Below are positions 19,975 through 28,210 of a stretch of 64,000 nucleotides of DNA, piece by piece (within the stretch, counting starts at the first letter, position 1; every line of letters begins with the position of its first letter). Below the pieces are notes generated by a model. It saw only the letters and a list, made by a program, of their open reading frames with translations. It was not told the DNA's origin and searched no databases. Location of the stretch: contig CAYUWG010000001.1 of the NCBI GenBank assembly GCA_964448285.1, forward strand, positions 62,001 to 126,000, read 5' to 3'. Source of the stretch: CAYUWG01 sp964448285 (GTDB lineage: Bacteria > Bacteroidota > Ignavibacteria > SZUA-365). Position numbers and translations under genes: made by a program.

Positions 19975-21363
19975 TCAACTGTTCATGTAGGAAAGCTGTT
20001 TTTGAAGCAGTTGAACGTGATTACGAATAGAATCATCGTTGAGGAGCGCGGCATCAATCGTTCTGCACGCATGGATGATCGTCGTGTGATCTCTGCCGCC
20101 GAAATGTAAACCGATGGTTTTCAGCGATGCCCGCGTGAAAGTCTTCGCGAGATACATGGCGATCTGCCTTGGAAGAACGATCTCTTGTTTTCGCGTTTTT
20201 GCGCGGAGGGAGTTTTCCTGAATCTTGAAATGGTCCGCAACGACGCGCTGTATTTGCTCGACGTTCAGTTCCTTCTTCTCGGTTGAAATCACGTTTCTCA
20301 GTACCGTCTCTGCAAGAGAAACATCGATCGGACGCTTTTCGAGCGTATGGCGTGCAATCAAACCGATGTAGCATCCCTCAAGTTCACGAATGTTCGACTT
20401 GACGTTCGCTGCGATGAATTCCACCACGTCTTGTGGAAGATCGATATGGTCTGCATCGGATTTCTTCCGGAGAATCGCAATGCGCGTCTCAAGGTCCGGC
20501 GGCTGAATATCGACGGTCAGTCCACACTGAAAGCGAGAGATCAAACGCTCATCGACACCTTCTAACTCCTTCGGTTGCCGGTCTGAAGAGAGAATGATTT
20601 GCTTCTTCAACTGATGGAGCGTGTTGAACGTGTGGAAGAACATGTCCTGCGTTCTTTCCTTCCCCGTAAAGAACTGAATGTCATCGACGATCAGCACATC
20701 GACGCTCCGATAGAACGTAGAGAAATCTATGGTCTTGTTCTTCTCGATCGAATCCACGAAGTCAATGGTAAATTTCTCGCTGGATACATAGTACACCTTC
20801 TTCGAAGGATCTCGCGTGAGAATCGAGTTCCCGACGGCTTGAATGAGATGTGTTTTCCCCAGGCCGACTCCTCCGTAAATGACGAGTGGATTGAAAGCGG
20901 TTTCGCCGGGATTGTTGGCGACGTTCAGCGCAGCCGCAGAGGCGAACTGATTTCCATCACCGCGGATGTAGTTGTCGAACGTAAATTTTTGGTTGAGCGT
21001 CTGGGAGAAACGCGACGGTGGATCATGCCTTATATCGTCAACCGACGCGTGATGGTTGTTCGTTGTCACCGCCGATTGAAAGCTCTCGGTCTTCGGAATT
21101 TTCACAGCGTACTGTAAGCGTGCCTCCTGTCCGAGAACCGTTTGCAGCGCGTGCTGAATGAGATCGAAAAAATGCTCTTCGAGCCATTCGTAGAAATAGG
21201 TGCTTGGGACTTCCACGGTGAGAAGTGAACCCTCCAACGATTTCGGAATGAGAGGCTCAAACCATGTCCTGAACGTCAGCGGTTTGATTTGCTCACGGAG
21301 AATTAGGAGGCAGTTTCTCCAAACGGATTCCGCTGTTTCTGTTGTGACAAGATCCATAGGCAT
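19975..21363 (-). CDS. dnaA: Chromosomal replication initiator protein DnaA
   Basis: A 462-residue AAA+ ATPase that binds DnaA boxes and opens the origin. N-terminal domain I residues 1-85; a short variable linker; Walker A GGVGLGKT at 164-171; Walker B DVLIVDD at 222-228; DERLISRF at 271-278 for the box VII arginine region; and the C-terminal DNA-binding signature FGGRDHTTIIHACRTI at 421-436. Translation may begin at either of two ATGs 6 bp apart. DnaA-box-like sites lie on both sides. The expected neighbour dnaN is absent; glnD follows instead. Confidence 0.97.
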   Translation of the reverse strand: MPMDLVTTETAESVWRNCLLILREQIKPLTFRTWFEPLIPKSLEGSLLTVEVPSTYFYEWLEEHFFDLIQHALQTVLGQEARLQYAVKIPKTESFQSAVTTNNHHASVDDIRHDPPSRFSQTLNQKFTFDNYIRGDGNQFASAAALNVANNPGETAFNPLVIYGGVGLGKTHLIQAVGNSILTRDPSKKVYYVSSEKFTIDFVDSIEKNKTIDFSTFYRSVDVLIVDDIQFFTGKERTQDMFFHTFNTLHQLKKQIILSSDRQPKELEGVDERLISRFQCGLTVDIQPPDLETRIAILRKKSDADHIDLPQDVVEFIAANVKSNIRELEGCYIGLIARHTLEKRPIDVSLAETVLRNVISTEKKELNVEQIQRVVADHFKIQENSLRAKTRKQEIVLPRQIAMYLAKTFTRASLKTIGLHFGGRDHTTIIHACRTIDAALLNDDSIRNHVQLLQKQLSYMNS

Positions 21364-21381
21364 TTATGAACGTATTACTGG

Positions 21382-21390
21382 TTATTCACA
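21382..21390 (+). promoter_or_regulatory. DnaA box TTATTCACA
   Basis: A perfect match to TTATNCACA, 19 bp upstream of the dnaA start codon. A box here could serve autoregulation of dnaA or belong to the origin. Confidence 0.6.
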
Positions 21391-21587
21391 TGTGATTGAA
21401 TGAGGAACGTTTCTGTTGTTGGCGTTCTCGAAGGGTGCCAAAAGTGTCCACCCCGTCACGAGAAGCAACGGGAACCCGCTAATAAACTTCAAATTCAAGG
21501 CAGTTTTTCGATGTCAAAACGAGGTAAAAGAAAGAAGACGATGGCAGCTTGCGTGAGACCAACCGATCACCGAGATCGACACGGTTG

Positions 21588-21607
21588 TTACTCACAAGTT
21601 ATCCACA
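21588..21607 (+). promoter_or_regulatory. Tandem DnaA boxes, one with perfect consensus
   Basis: TTATCCACA at 21599-21607 is the canonical high-affinity box. TTACTCACA directly precedes it at 21588-21596, 11 bp apart in the same orientation. Both lie downstream of the predicted dnaA promoter. Confidence 0.65.
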
Positions 21608-21633
21608 CTCGATGCGTCGTCTTTCATGGTTGA

Positions 21634-21662
21634 AGTATAGATTCAAGAAAACTGAAATTCAA
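21634..21662 (-). promoter_or_regulatory. Sigma70-like promoter candidate for dnaA
   Basis: On the minus strand TTGAAT, 17 nt, TATACT (4 of 6 and 5 of 6 matches to the classical boxes). It would give a dnaA leader of about 260 nt containing three DnaA-box-like sites, a layout consistent with autoregulation. Confidence 0.4.
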
Positions 21663-21849
21663 TACGTAAAAAACTTGTCCAGACTCTTGACTTTGTCAAA
21701 GTACGTTGACAGCAATGACTTACGCAGCGAAAGTTTTTCGAAAAAAAATTCGGCGCTCGTTTGCTTGCGCGAGAAGCAACGAGAAGCGAAGACGCTCCGC
21801 ATTTCCTCATGACCCGAAGGGAGAAGCGTTTCGTATATTTGACGCGGTT

Positions 21850-22326
21850 ATGATGAAAGAAAAAGCCAGAAACACGAAGCGACTTCACCCCAAGAACCTC
21901 TTTCTCAATATCATCATCGGTGTCCTTACCGTGATTGTCTGCTTCCTCGCGTATTCATTCGTGACGAATACGTTCGTAGAAAAGCCCGTCGATTGGAAGA
22001 CTCAGGCGGACGGACGAACAGCGGAAGGAGATGTGATCCAGCTTGACGTTCTCAACGGCTGTGGTGCATCGGGTGCAGCGCAGAAATTCACGGACTTCCT
22101 TCGCAAACGGAACTTCGACGTGGTGCAGTCAGCCAACTACAAAACCTTCGACGTGGAGCGGTCGCTTGTCATCGATCGCACGGGTCATTTGAACAACGCG
22201 CGGAAAGTCGCTTACGCGCTCGGTATTGAAGAGCAAAACATCGTTCAGCAAATCAATCCCGATTACTATCTCCATGTATCCGTCGTGATTGGACACGACT
22301 ACAGAAATCTCAAGCCGCTCCAATGA
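21850..22326 (+). CDS. Membrane-anchored LytR_C domain protein
   Basis: A 158-residue protein from the ATG at 21850 (a second ATG follows directly). A single transmembrane helix spans about residues 17-39 (NIIIGVLTVIVCFLAYSF). The rest is a LytR_C domain: VLNGCGASGAAQKFTDFLRKRNF, then DRTGHLNNARKVAYALGI and a final HVSVVIGHDY. In Bacteroidota-type genomes this small protein commonly sits beside rsfS, as here. Its role is unknown, though the domain occurs C-terminally in cell-wall glycopolymer transferases. An upstream extension in this frame is rich in Arg/Lys without pattern and is not used. It overlaps rsfS by 4 bp. Confidence 0.82.
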   Translation: MMKEKARNTKRLHPKNLFLNIIIGVLTVIVCFLAYSFVTNTFVEKPVDWKTQADGRTAEGDVIQLDVLNGCGASGAAQKFTDFLRKRNFDVVQSANYKTFDVERSLVIDRTGHLNNARKVAYALGIEEQNIVQQINPDYYLHVSVVIGHDYRNLKPLQ

Positions 22327-22679
22327 CGGGTCACGCACTTGCGGTCGCTGCCGCGGAATTCGCAGCGAGTAAGAAAGCGCTCGACGTGATGATCCTCGAT
22401 TTGAGAAATCTCTCCGACGTGACGGACTACTACGTTCTGTGCAGCGGCGAAAGTGATACGCAAGTCAAGGCCATCACTGATGCAATCATCGACGGGATGG
22501 AACGCAGCGGGGTGAAATCATTTCGCCGCGAAGGTTACACGAATCTCCAGTGGGTGCTTCTGGATTTCTTCGACGTTGTCGTTCACATCTTTCATCAGCG
22601 CACACGCGAGTACTACGAACTTGAGCGCCTCTGGGGGGATGCGCCCGTCGAGGTATTACAGGACGCGCCGCCTGCCTGA
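22323..22679 (+). CDS. rsfS: Ribosomal silencing factor RsfS
   Basis: A 118-residue protein of the RsfS/Iojap family that binds ribosomal protein uL14 and blocks subunit joining under starvation. Family features: DVMILDLRNLSDVTDYYVLCSG at 21-42, then WVLLDFFDVVVHIFHQRTREYYELERLW at about 77-104. Its ATG overlaps the preceding stop by 4 bp, and argS begins 7 bp after its stop, so three genes probably share a transcript. Confidence 0.95.
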   Translation: MTGHALAVAAAEFAASKKALDVMILDLRNLSDVTDYYVLCSGESDTQVKAITDAIIDGMERSGVKSFRREGYTNLQWVLLDFFDVVVHIFHQRTREYYELERLWGDAPVEVLQDAPPA

Positions 22680-22686
22680 CACGATC

Positions 22687-24324
22687 ATGCACATGAAACA
22701 ATACTTAGCCGAGAGCATCCGGCAAGCGCTGCACGCCGCCGGAATCGAAAACCAGTTCCAAGAGATCTCTTTGGAGAAACCGAAGCAGACGGAACACGGC
22801 GACCTTTCCACCAACATCGCCATGCTTCTCGCGAAATCAGAGAAAAAAAATCCGCGGGAAATTGCGAACGCGATCGTCAAAAATCTGCCGCTCGATGAAC
22901 GCATGATTGAGTCCGTTGAACTTGCAGGACCTGGCTTCATCAACTTCCGATTCGCACGTCAATACCTTTACGACATGCTTGCGAACATCCTAACGCTTGG
23001 TGAATCCTACGGGAGAGCGGATGAGCACGCAGGGAAATCCGTGAACGTCGAATGGGTGAGCGCGAATCCGACGGGACCGCTTCATGCCGGGCATGGCCGG
23101 CAAGTCTGCCTTGGAGAAACGCTCTGCTGTCTGCTCGAATGGACCGGTTGGAACGTGACGCGGGAATATTACTTCAACAACGCCGGAAGCCAGATGAACA
23201 ATCTTGCGCTTTCAGTGCGCGCAAGGTATTGGGAAGTTCTCGGACAATCGTTCTCTCAGGAGGATATTCAGTACGTTGGCGACTACATCAAGGAGATCGC
23301 GCAGGAAATTCTCTCGGAGTTTGGAAACGAAAAACACGATGCCGACCTGGAGTTCTTTCGGAAACGTGGCGAAGAGTGGTGCTTCAACCGCATCAAACAA
23401 ACGCTCGACAGGCTTCATGTCCATCACGACGTGTACTTCAACGAAGATAGTTTGTACAAGGAAGGGAAGATCGACGTTGTACTCAAGGAATTACGCTCGC
23501 GCGGTTTGGCGTATGAGAGCGAAGGTGCAATCTGGTTGAAGACCACAGCTTTCGGAACGGATAAGGACCGCGTTATCGTGAAAAGCACGGGCGAGCCGAC
23601 CTACCGTCTCCCGGACATTGCGTATCACTGCGATAAAATCCGTCGCGGCTATGATCGGATCATCGACATCTTTGGCGCAGATCATATCGCAACGATCCCG
23701 GACGTAATCAACGGAGTGAAAGCGATCGGTTTGCCGGCCGACCACATCGATGTTGTGATTCACCAGATGGTGAGTTTCGTGAACGAAGGTGAAGCGGTGA
23801 AGATGAGCAAGCGTTCAGGGAACGTCTATTATCTCGAAGATCTGATCGATGACGTTGGCGCAGACGCTGTCCGGTATTTCTTCGTCATGCGAAGCGCGAA
23901 CGCTCATCTCGAATTCGACCTTTCCCTTGCGCAGGAGAAAAGCGAGAAGAATCCCGTCTATTACTTGCAGTACGCTCACGCACGTATCGCAAGCATTCTC
24001 CGCTTCGCCGAAGAAGAAGGAGCTTCAAGCGAAGATGCGCACCAACTTGAACTGCTGACGCACGATTCGGAAATCACACTGATTAAAACGGTGCTCGATT
24101 TTCCGGAAACGGTGTCGTTCTGTGCAAGAACCTATGAAACGCAACACCTCTGCACGTACCTTCACAGCGTCGCGACCGCGTTCCATAAATTCTACCACGA
24201 CTGTCGCGTCGTAACCGACGAAGTGAAGCTCACGACAGCACGTCTTTTCCTCTGCCACGCAGCACGTCAGGTTCTTGCGAACGGCTTGGCGATACTTGGT
24301 ATCACTGCGCCGGAGCGGATGTAA
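22687..24324 (+). CDS. argS: Arginyl-tRNA synthetase
   Basis: A 545-residue class I synthetase. The start at 22687 follows the rsfS stop; a second ATG is 6 bp on. The HIGH-like motif is HAGH at 133-136 in SANPTGPLHAGHGRQ; the KMSKS-like motif is KMSKR at 372-376. The N-terminal Add1 domain and the C-terminal DALR anticodon-binding domain (VYYLQYAHARIASILR onward) are both present. A bidirectional terminator follows. Confidence 0.96.
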   Translation: MHMKQYLAESIRQALHAAGIENQFQEISLEKPKQTEHGDLSTNIAMLLAKSEKKNPREIANAIVKNLPLDERMIESVELAGPGFINFRFARQYLYDMLANILTLGESYGRADEHAGKSVNVEWVSANPTGPLHAGHGRQVCLGETLCCLLEWTGWNVTREYYFNNAGSQMNNLALSVRARYWEVLGQSFSQEDIQYVGDYIKEIAQEILSEFGNEKHDADLEFFRKRGEEWCFNRIKQTLDRLHVHHDVYFNEDSLYKEGKIDVVLKELRSRGLAYESEGAIWLKTTAFGTDKDRVIVKSTGEPTYRLPDIAYHCDKIRRGYDRIIDIFGADHIATIPDVINGVKAIGLPADHIDVVIHQMVSFVNEGEAVKMSKRSGNVYYLEDLIDDVGADAVRYFFVMRSANAHLEFDLSLAQEKSEKNPVYYLQYAHARIASILRFAEEEGASSEDAHQLELLTHDSEITLIKTVLDFPETVSFCARTYETQHLCTYLHSVATAFHKFYHDCRVVTDEVKLTTARLFLCHAARQVLANGLAILGITAPERM

Positions 24325-24372
24325 TAACCAGACCTGATGAATGAAAAGACAGAGAGAATGCGCGAGAAAAGA

Positions 24373-24396
24373 AAAGGCCCTTTGAGACGGGCCTTT
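24373..24396. terminator. Bidirectional intrinsic terminator between argS and the PPIase gene
   Basis: AAAGGCCC and GGGCCTTT form an 8-bp stem with an 8-nt loop between two convergent genes. On the minus strand it is followed by a T-rich run (TTCTTTTC), which suits the PPIase gene better than argS. Confidence 0.8.
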
Positions 24397-24424
24397 CGAT
24401 TTCCTTGGGATTTGACTCAGACGT

Positions 24425-26521
24425 TTATCGATAAAACCGATCGCGATTATCCGTAACCGAAATCTGCTCTTTCTGTTGGTCGAGCCACGATTGGATGAAC
24501 TCGTTCTGAGTTTGCTGCATAGCCTGCTGCCGTAGTTCATCCTTTTTAACCTTGAAGGCTGTTTCATCGAAGGACGATTTCTTCTCCAAGCGCACGAGAT
24601 AAATCCCACGAGCGCCAATGAACGGCTTCGATGTTTCTCCTTCTTTCAGGCGGAGTATCGTACCATTGAATGCTTCGTCGCGTCCGACACTCGCGGGGCC
24701 GGTTGCGAGCGTGAAATCACCGGTGAGCTGAATGGCATAGCTGGGATTGGCTGCTGAGATTTCTTGGAGGGATTTCCCCGAACTGAGTTTGCGTGCAAAC
24801 TCGAGCGTCTTCTTCTTTTGCCGTTCGAACACGACCGACGGTTTGATTTGCTCCTTGACTTCATCAAGCGGACGGTATCCCTCACTCCGCTTATCGGAGA
24901 CCATGCAGACGACATAGCCATTTGCCGCGCGATGGACTTCGCTGAGAGTTCCGATACTGTTTTCAAAACTGAACTTCATGAGCGAGGGATTGACGCCGAT
25001 GTTCGGGATGTAAGAACCGCTTTGCTTCGCGAACTCCGGCGTCTCCAACACTTCGAGCTTGTTGAGCTTCGCTTCTTCTTCGAGACCGTTTTCACTTGCG
25101 AAGTAGGCGAAGTTCCGTGCTTTTTCGAAAAGCTCATCCCGCGTCCGCGAGCTTGCCTTCACGGAAAGACGGATCTCTGCAAGCTTCATTTCGGTCGCTG
25201 AACGTCCGGTGACTTTCACGATATGATAGCCGAACATCGTTTTCACCGGTCCAACGATCTCGCCAACCTTTGCCTTCATGGCAGCACTTTCAAATTCCGC
25301 AACCATACGGCCCTTTCCGAACCATCCTAAAGAACCGCCACGCTCAGCGGCGCCTGGTTCTTCGGAATGCTTTGCTGCAAGCGCGGCAAAATCCTGTCCG
25401 CTTCGCGCTTCCGCAAGCACCTTCTCCGCTTTTGCTTTTTGTGCGGCTTGATCTTGTCCGCCATCCGTTCTGAAGAGGATATGAGAAGCTTCGACGAGAG
25501 TTTCCTCTCCCTGTCGTGCGTCCATGATTTTGTAAAGAGAAAGGCCGACCTCATTCGGGAGAGGTCCGACTATACTTCCGACGGGATTGTCGAAGAGCGG
25601 ATCGGCAACATTGGGTTGCAATGCCTGCCGTGAAGACCATGTGTCGGAGTACGGTTGTTCTGAGTTGTTCTTCACGAGTTCGAGAAAGTCTGCTCCGCTC
25701 TTTGCCTGTTCAGCCAATGCGAGCAACTCACTGCGAACCGCTGCAGAATCCGACGCTGAGGGCACTTCATTGAAGAGAACGTATTTGAGCTTGCGCATCT
25801 CTTTGATTTTGTACTGGTTCTTATTCTTCTCGTAATAAGCCAGGTATTCTTCTTCAGTCGGTGCGCTCGTATCCGTTGCAGCGACAATTCGCGGGTCGAA
25901 CAGGATATAACTCGTAGAGAAAGAAGCGGTCTGCTCAAAGTGCTTTGTGCGCAGATCATGATCGGAAACGATCACTGAAGATGAAAGTGCAGAGGTCAGT
26001 TTCGTGCGGATAAGCTCGTCACGCAATTGTCTTTCAATCTGAACGAGAGCTTCAAGGTTTTCGGCGCCCGGATTTTCGAGAACCATCAGGTACTGTTCGC
26101 GATTGAAGGCGCCGGTTGAGTCACGGAAATGCCGAGCCAATGCCTCGGGTGGAGCATCACTCCTCACCCAGTCGATGATCTCCTGATCGCTGACAGTGAT
26201 GTTCAATTCTTCCACTGTTCGTTCGATAACAGCTCGTGTGATGTAGTCATTCCAAACCTGTTCGCGAATAGAAGCGAGGGCATTTTCGTCAAGCTCCTGG
26301 CCGTTATTCTGTTGGCGGCGCTCTTCGGCAACTTGTTCGACCAACGTTTGAAATTCCTGGTAGGTGATCGCTTTTCCGTCAATAACCCCGATTTCGTTCT
26401 GTGATCCCTGCATTACAGCGCCGATATCGAGATCGCTGATAACCCAGAAGGCGACAAAAACAACGATAAACGCGATAATGAAGATGTGCGCGTTGTCGCG
26501 CATTTTGGTCATCACGGCCAT
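24425..26521 (-). CDS. SurA/PpiD-type parvulin peptidyl-prolyl isomerase, membrane-anchored
   Basis: A 698-residue periplasmic chaperone or PPIase. One transmembrane helix at 11-29 (HIFIIAFIVVFVAFWVIS) anchors it, as in PpiD. A SurA_N-like helical region spans 45-200. Residues 243-335 look like a first, degenerate parvulin domain (KYVLFNEVP...VGSIVGPLPNEVGLSLYKI), and 340-440 is a canonical one (EASHILFRTDGG, AAKHSEEPGAAERGGSLGWFG, FGYHIVKV). The start at 26521 is chosen because a strong promoter lies just upstream of it and MAVMTKMRDNAH matches the usual N-terminus in this lineage; a longer frame begins inside the promoter. It likely folds outer-membrane proteins, several of which are nearby. 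Confidence 0.88.
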   Translation of the reverse strand: MAVMTKMRDNAHIFIIAFIVVFVAFWVISDLDIGAVMQGSQNEIGVIDGKAITYQEFQTLVEQVAEERRQQNNGQELDENALASIREQVWNDYITRAVIERTVEELNITVSDQEIIDWVRSDAPPEALARHFRDSTGAFNREQYLMVLENPGAENLEALVQIERQLRDELIRTKLTSALSSSVIVSDHDLRTKHFEQTASFSTSYILFDPRIVAATDTSAPTEEEYLAYYEKNKNQYKIKEMRKLKYVLFNEVPSASDSAAVRSELLALAEQAKSGADFLELVKNNSEQPYSDTWSSRQALQPNVADPLFDNPVGSIVGPLPNEVGLSLYKIMDARQGEETLVEASHILFRTDGGQDQAAQKAKAEKVLAEARSGQDFAALAAKHSEEPGAAERGGSLGWFGKGRMVAEFESAAMKAKVGEIVGPVKTMFGYHIVKVTGRSATEMKLAEIRLSVKASSRTRDELFEKARNFAYFASENGLEEEAKLNKLEVLETPEFAKQSGSYIPNIGVNPSLMKFSFENSIGTLSEVHRAANGYVVCMVSDKRSEGYRPLDEVKEQIKPSVVFERQKKKTLEFARKLSSGKSLQEISAANPSYAIQLTGDFTLATGPASVGRDEAFNGTILRLKEGETSKPFIGARGIYLVRLEKKSSFDETAFKVKKDELRQQAMQQTQNEFIQSWLDQQKEQISVTDNRDRFYR

Positions 26522-26566
26522 AAGTTCATTTTCTCCGGTATTTTGCAGACAGAGTCCATAAGCCAA

Positions 26567-26596
26567 CAAATATAAGGTCAAGTGCTACACACTCAA
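26567..26596 (-). promoter_or_regulatory. Bacteroidota-type promoter of the PPIase gene
   Basis: On the minus strand TTG, exactly 19 nt, TATATTTG. This is a full match to the TTG-N19-TAnnTTTG promoter of Bacteroidota. The predicted start point is about 40 nt upstream of the ATG at 26521. Confidence 0.7.
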
Positions 26597-26734
26597 AAGA
26601 TGCATAAGCGAAATGCCTTGTTGATAGTTGAAATGGCGATTTATTTCTTGGCAGATCTTCGCCTATCGGCGATGGTTGCTGGGATTATACAGAGAGGGAT
26701 TTCTCTGACGAAGCACCTTCGTGCCTCGTGTCTT

Positions 26735-28180
26735 TCAGAAGAGATACGATATCGAGAACATGATCCTGGAGCGCGTAAGATCCTCATCCGTTCGAAGCGC
26801 GCTTTCCGGTGCGCTCAAGTCCGAGTAGTTGAAATGCGAGTCCTCTCTGGTTGTACGAACATAGGCTGCGTTGATCAGGAACGCATTCTCGATAAGGTAG
26901 CCAACCCCGGCTGAAATGGTTTGGCTGTTGAACTGCGAAGGTTTGTTCTCATAGGGGAACTCGTGAACACCATAGCCGCCTCGGATCTGTAATCCTGTCT
27001 CAGGGATGCGTATTTCCGCTCCAAACCGATAGCTCGTCGTCGAACGAAGCATCTTTCGGATGTCCTTATTCAGACCGAGAATGTCTCGATTCGAGGTATC
27101 GTCGAACTCTAATTGCGTAAAATCGGTGAAGTCTGCTTCTCCCGCGATGGTGACAAAATCAACTGGATTATATGAAGCACCGACACTGAAAATCCATGGA
27201 GTGATAACGCCGTAGCTGTTCCGTATATCTGGAATGGAGTATCGCTCTGTGGCATCACCAAAGGTACTTTTACCTTCCTGCAGATATGACTCAGTTACTT
27301 CGACTGAAAGTGGGGTTTGTATCGTCACACCGAATCGCGCTTTACCATCCATGCGGTAAAGAAAACCGATTTTTGCACTGAAACCGGAAAATTCCTGGCT
27401 GAGACTCTGCTCGATGTGTAGTTGCTGGAAATCCGTTCGGTTAAAATCCTTCCCAGCGATTATTCCTTGATGGGAGTTGTTAGGATCGGTTTCGATAAAG
27501 TCGCGCTCGTAGCTGTACGAACCCGAAAGGATATTCAGGCTGACGCCAAGAAAAGCATTTCGCGCGACCTCGATACTGCCGCCAAACGACCACTGACCGA
27601 GCTTCCCGCTTTCGAGGACTTCTCCTTCCTGGTTAACGTTGTTGGTTATCGGGACGACAGCATTCGTGTCCTCCAAACCGAGTTGCCACGCCAGGTCGTA
27701 GCGGACATCGTTATCGTAGAGCGTAGGCATGATGGAGCTTTGTGAATTATATCCGTCGAACGAAAGTGCATTGGTATAATCGAGAATCCGTTGATAGCCG
27801 GCAGCGAATACGAGACTTCCTCGTGTAACCGGAAACGGAAGGACAAAACCGATGCTGTTCAGGTGAGTTCCGCTGTTTTCGGCCGCCGCGGTTGAACCCA
27901 AAAAGGTGGTCGTTGTTTTCGTACTGAGGCTTGTCATTCCAAGCGCGAATTCTTTCGATTTCATTTGGCCAAGCCCTGCAGGATTCATTTGCAGTGCTGA
28001 GAAGTCATCCGCAACGGCAAGAAATGCGTTTCCCATAGCAGCGGAGCGAGTATTGAATGCCTGTGCCGGCTCGGCTAAGCGCAGCGCGTCATCAATGAAT
28101 TGCGCCGTTACATTTTGTTGAAGCGCTAAAAAGAGGAAGACAGCGATCCCCCTCTGAAGTGTAATAATGGTCTTCTGCAT
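26735..28180 (-). CDS. FadL/OmpP1-like outer-membrane transport protein
   Basis: A 481-residue outer-membrane beta-barrel. Signal peptide 1-26 (cut after VTAQ). Mature N-terminus RSAAMGNAFLAVADDFSALQMNPAGL matches the conserved N-terminal hatch of FadL/TodX/PorV-type proteins (the AMGxAxxAxxDDxSAxxxNPAGL pattern). Alternating beta-strands follow and the chain ends in a terminal aromatic (SRIMFSISYLF), as needed for BAM-dependent insertion. In T9SS organisms such proteins include the PorV family, so a role in T9SS cargo handling is possible but not shown. It is the last gene of the minus-strand run before the PPIase gene. Confidence 0.85.
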   Translation of the reverse strand: MQKTIITLQRGIAVFLFLALQQNVTAQFIDDALRLAEPAQAFNTRSAAMGNAFLAVADDFSALQMNPAGLGQMKSKEFALGMTSLSTKTTTTFLGSTAAAENSGTHLNSIGFVLPFPVTRGSLVFAAGYQRILDYTNALSFDGYNSQSSIMPTLYDNDVRYDLAWQLGLEDTNAVVPITNNVNQEGEVLESGKLGQWSFGGSIEVARNAFLGVSLNILSGSYSYERDFIETDPNNSHQGIIAGKDFNRTDFQQLHIEQSLSQEFSGFSAKIGFLYRMDGKARFGVTIQTPLSVEVTESYLQEGKSTFGDATERYSIPDIRNSYGVITPWIFSVGASYNPVDFVTIAGEADFTDFTQLEFDDTSNRDILGLNKDIRKMLRSTTSYRFGAEIRIPETGLQIRGGYGVHEFPYENKPSQFNSQTISAGVGYLIENAFLINAAYVRTTREDSHFNYSDLSAPESALRTDEDLTRSRIMFSISYLF

Positions 28181-28210
28181 GATCCGATTGCTTAGGTTGA
28201 AGTATCAGTG

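Larger units (their letters stand above)
21364..21849. other. Candidate oriC region upstream of dnaA
   Basis: A 486-bp gap between divergent dnaA and the LytR_C gene. It contains the DnaA boxes listed separately and an AT-rich tract at about 21630-21760 that includes GAAATTCAATACGTAAAAAACTTG-like sequence and a small dyad ACTTTG-T-CAAAGT; such a tract could be the unwinding element. TATATTTG at 21834-21841 fits a -7 box just before the LytR_C start, but no TTG is found at the right distance. Confidence 0.5.

Noticed and set aside
21511..21633. 40-codon frame starting MSKRGKRKK next to dnaA, considered as ribosomal protein L34
   Set aside because: L34 has the pattern MKRTFQPSxRKR; this frame shares only a basic start and covers the DnaA box.
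21706..21849. 48-residue extension of the LytR_C protein
   Set aside because: Arg/Lys-rich without pattern, lies in the AT-rich region, and a promoter-like box sits inside it.
26708..26722. ACGAAG-CAC-CTTCGT hairpin after the FadL-like gene
   Set aside because: Six-bp stem with three-nt loop and no U-tract on the minus strand; not sufficient as terminator.
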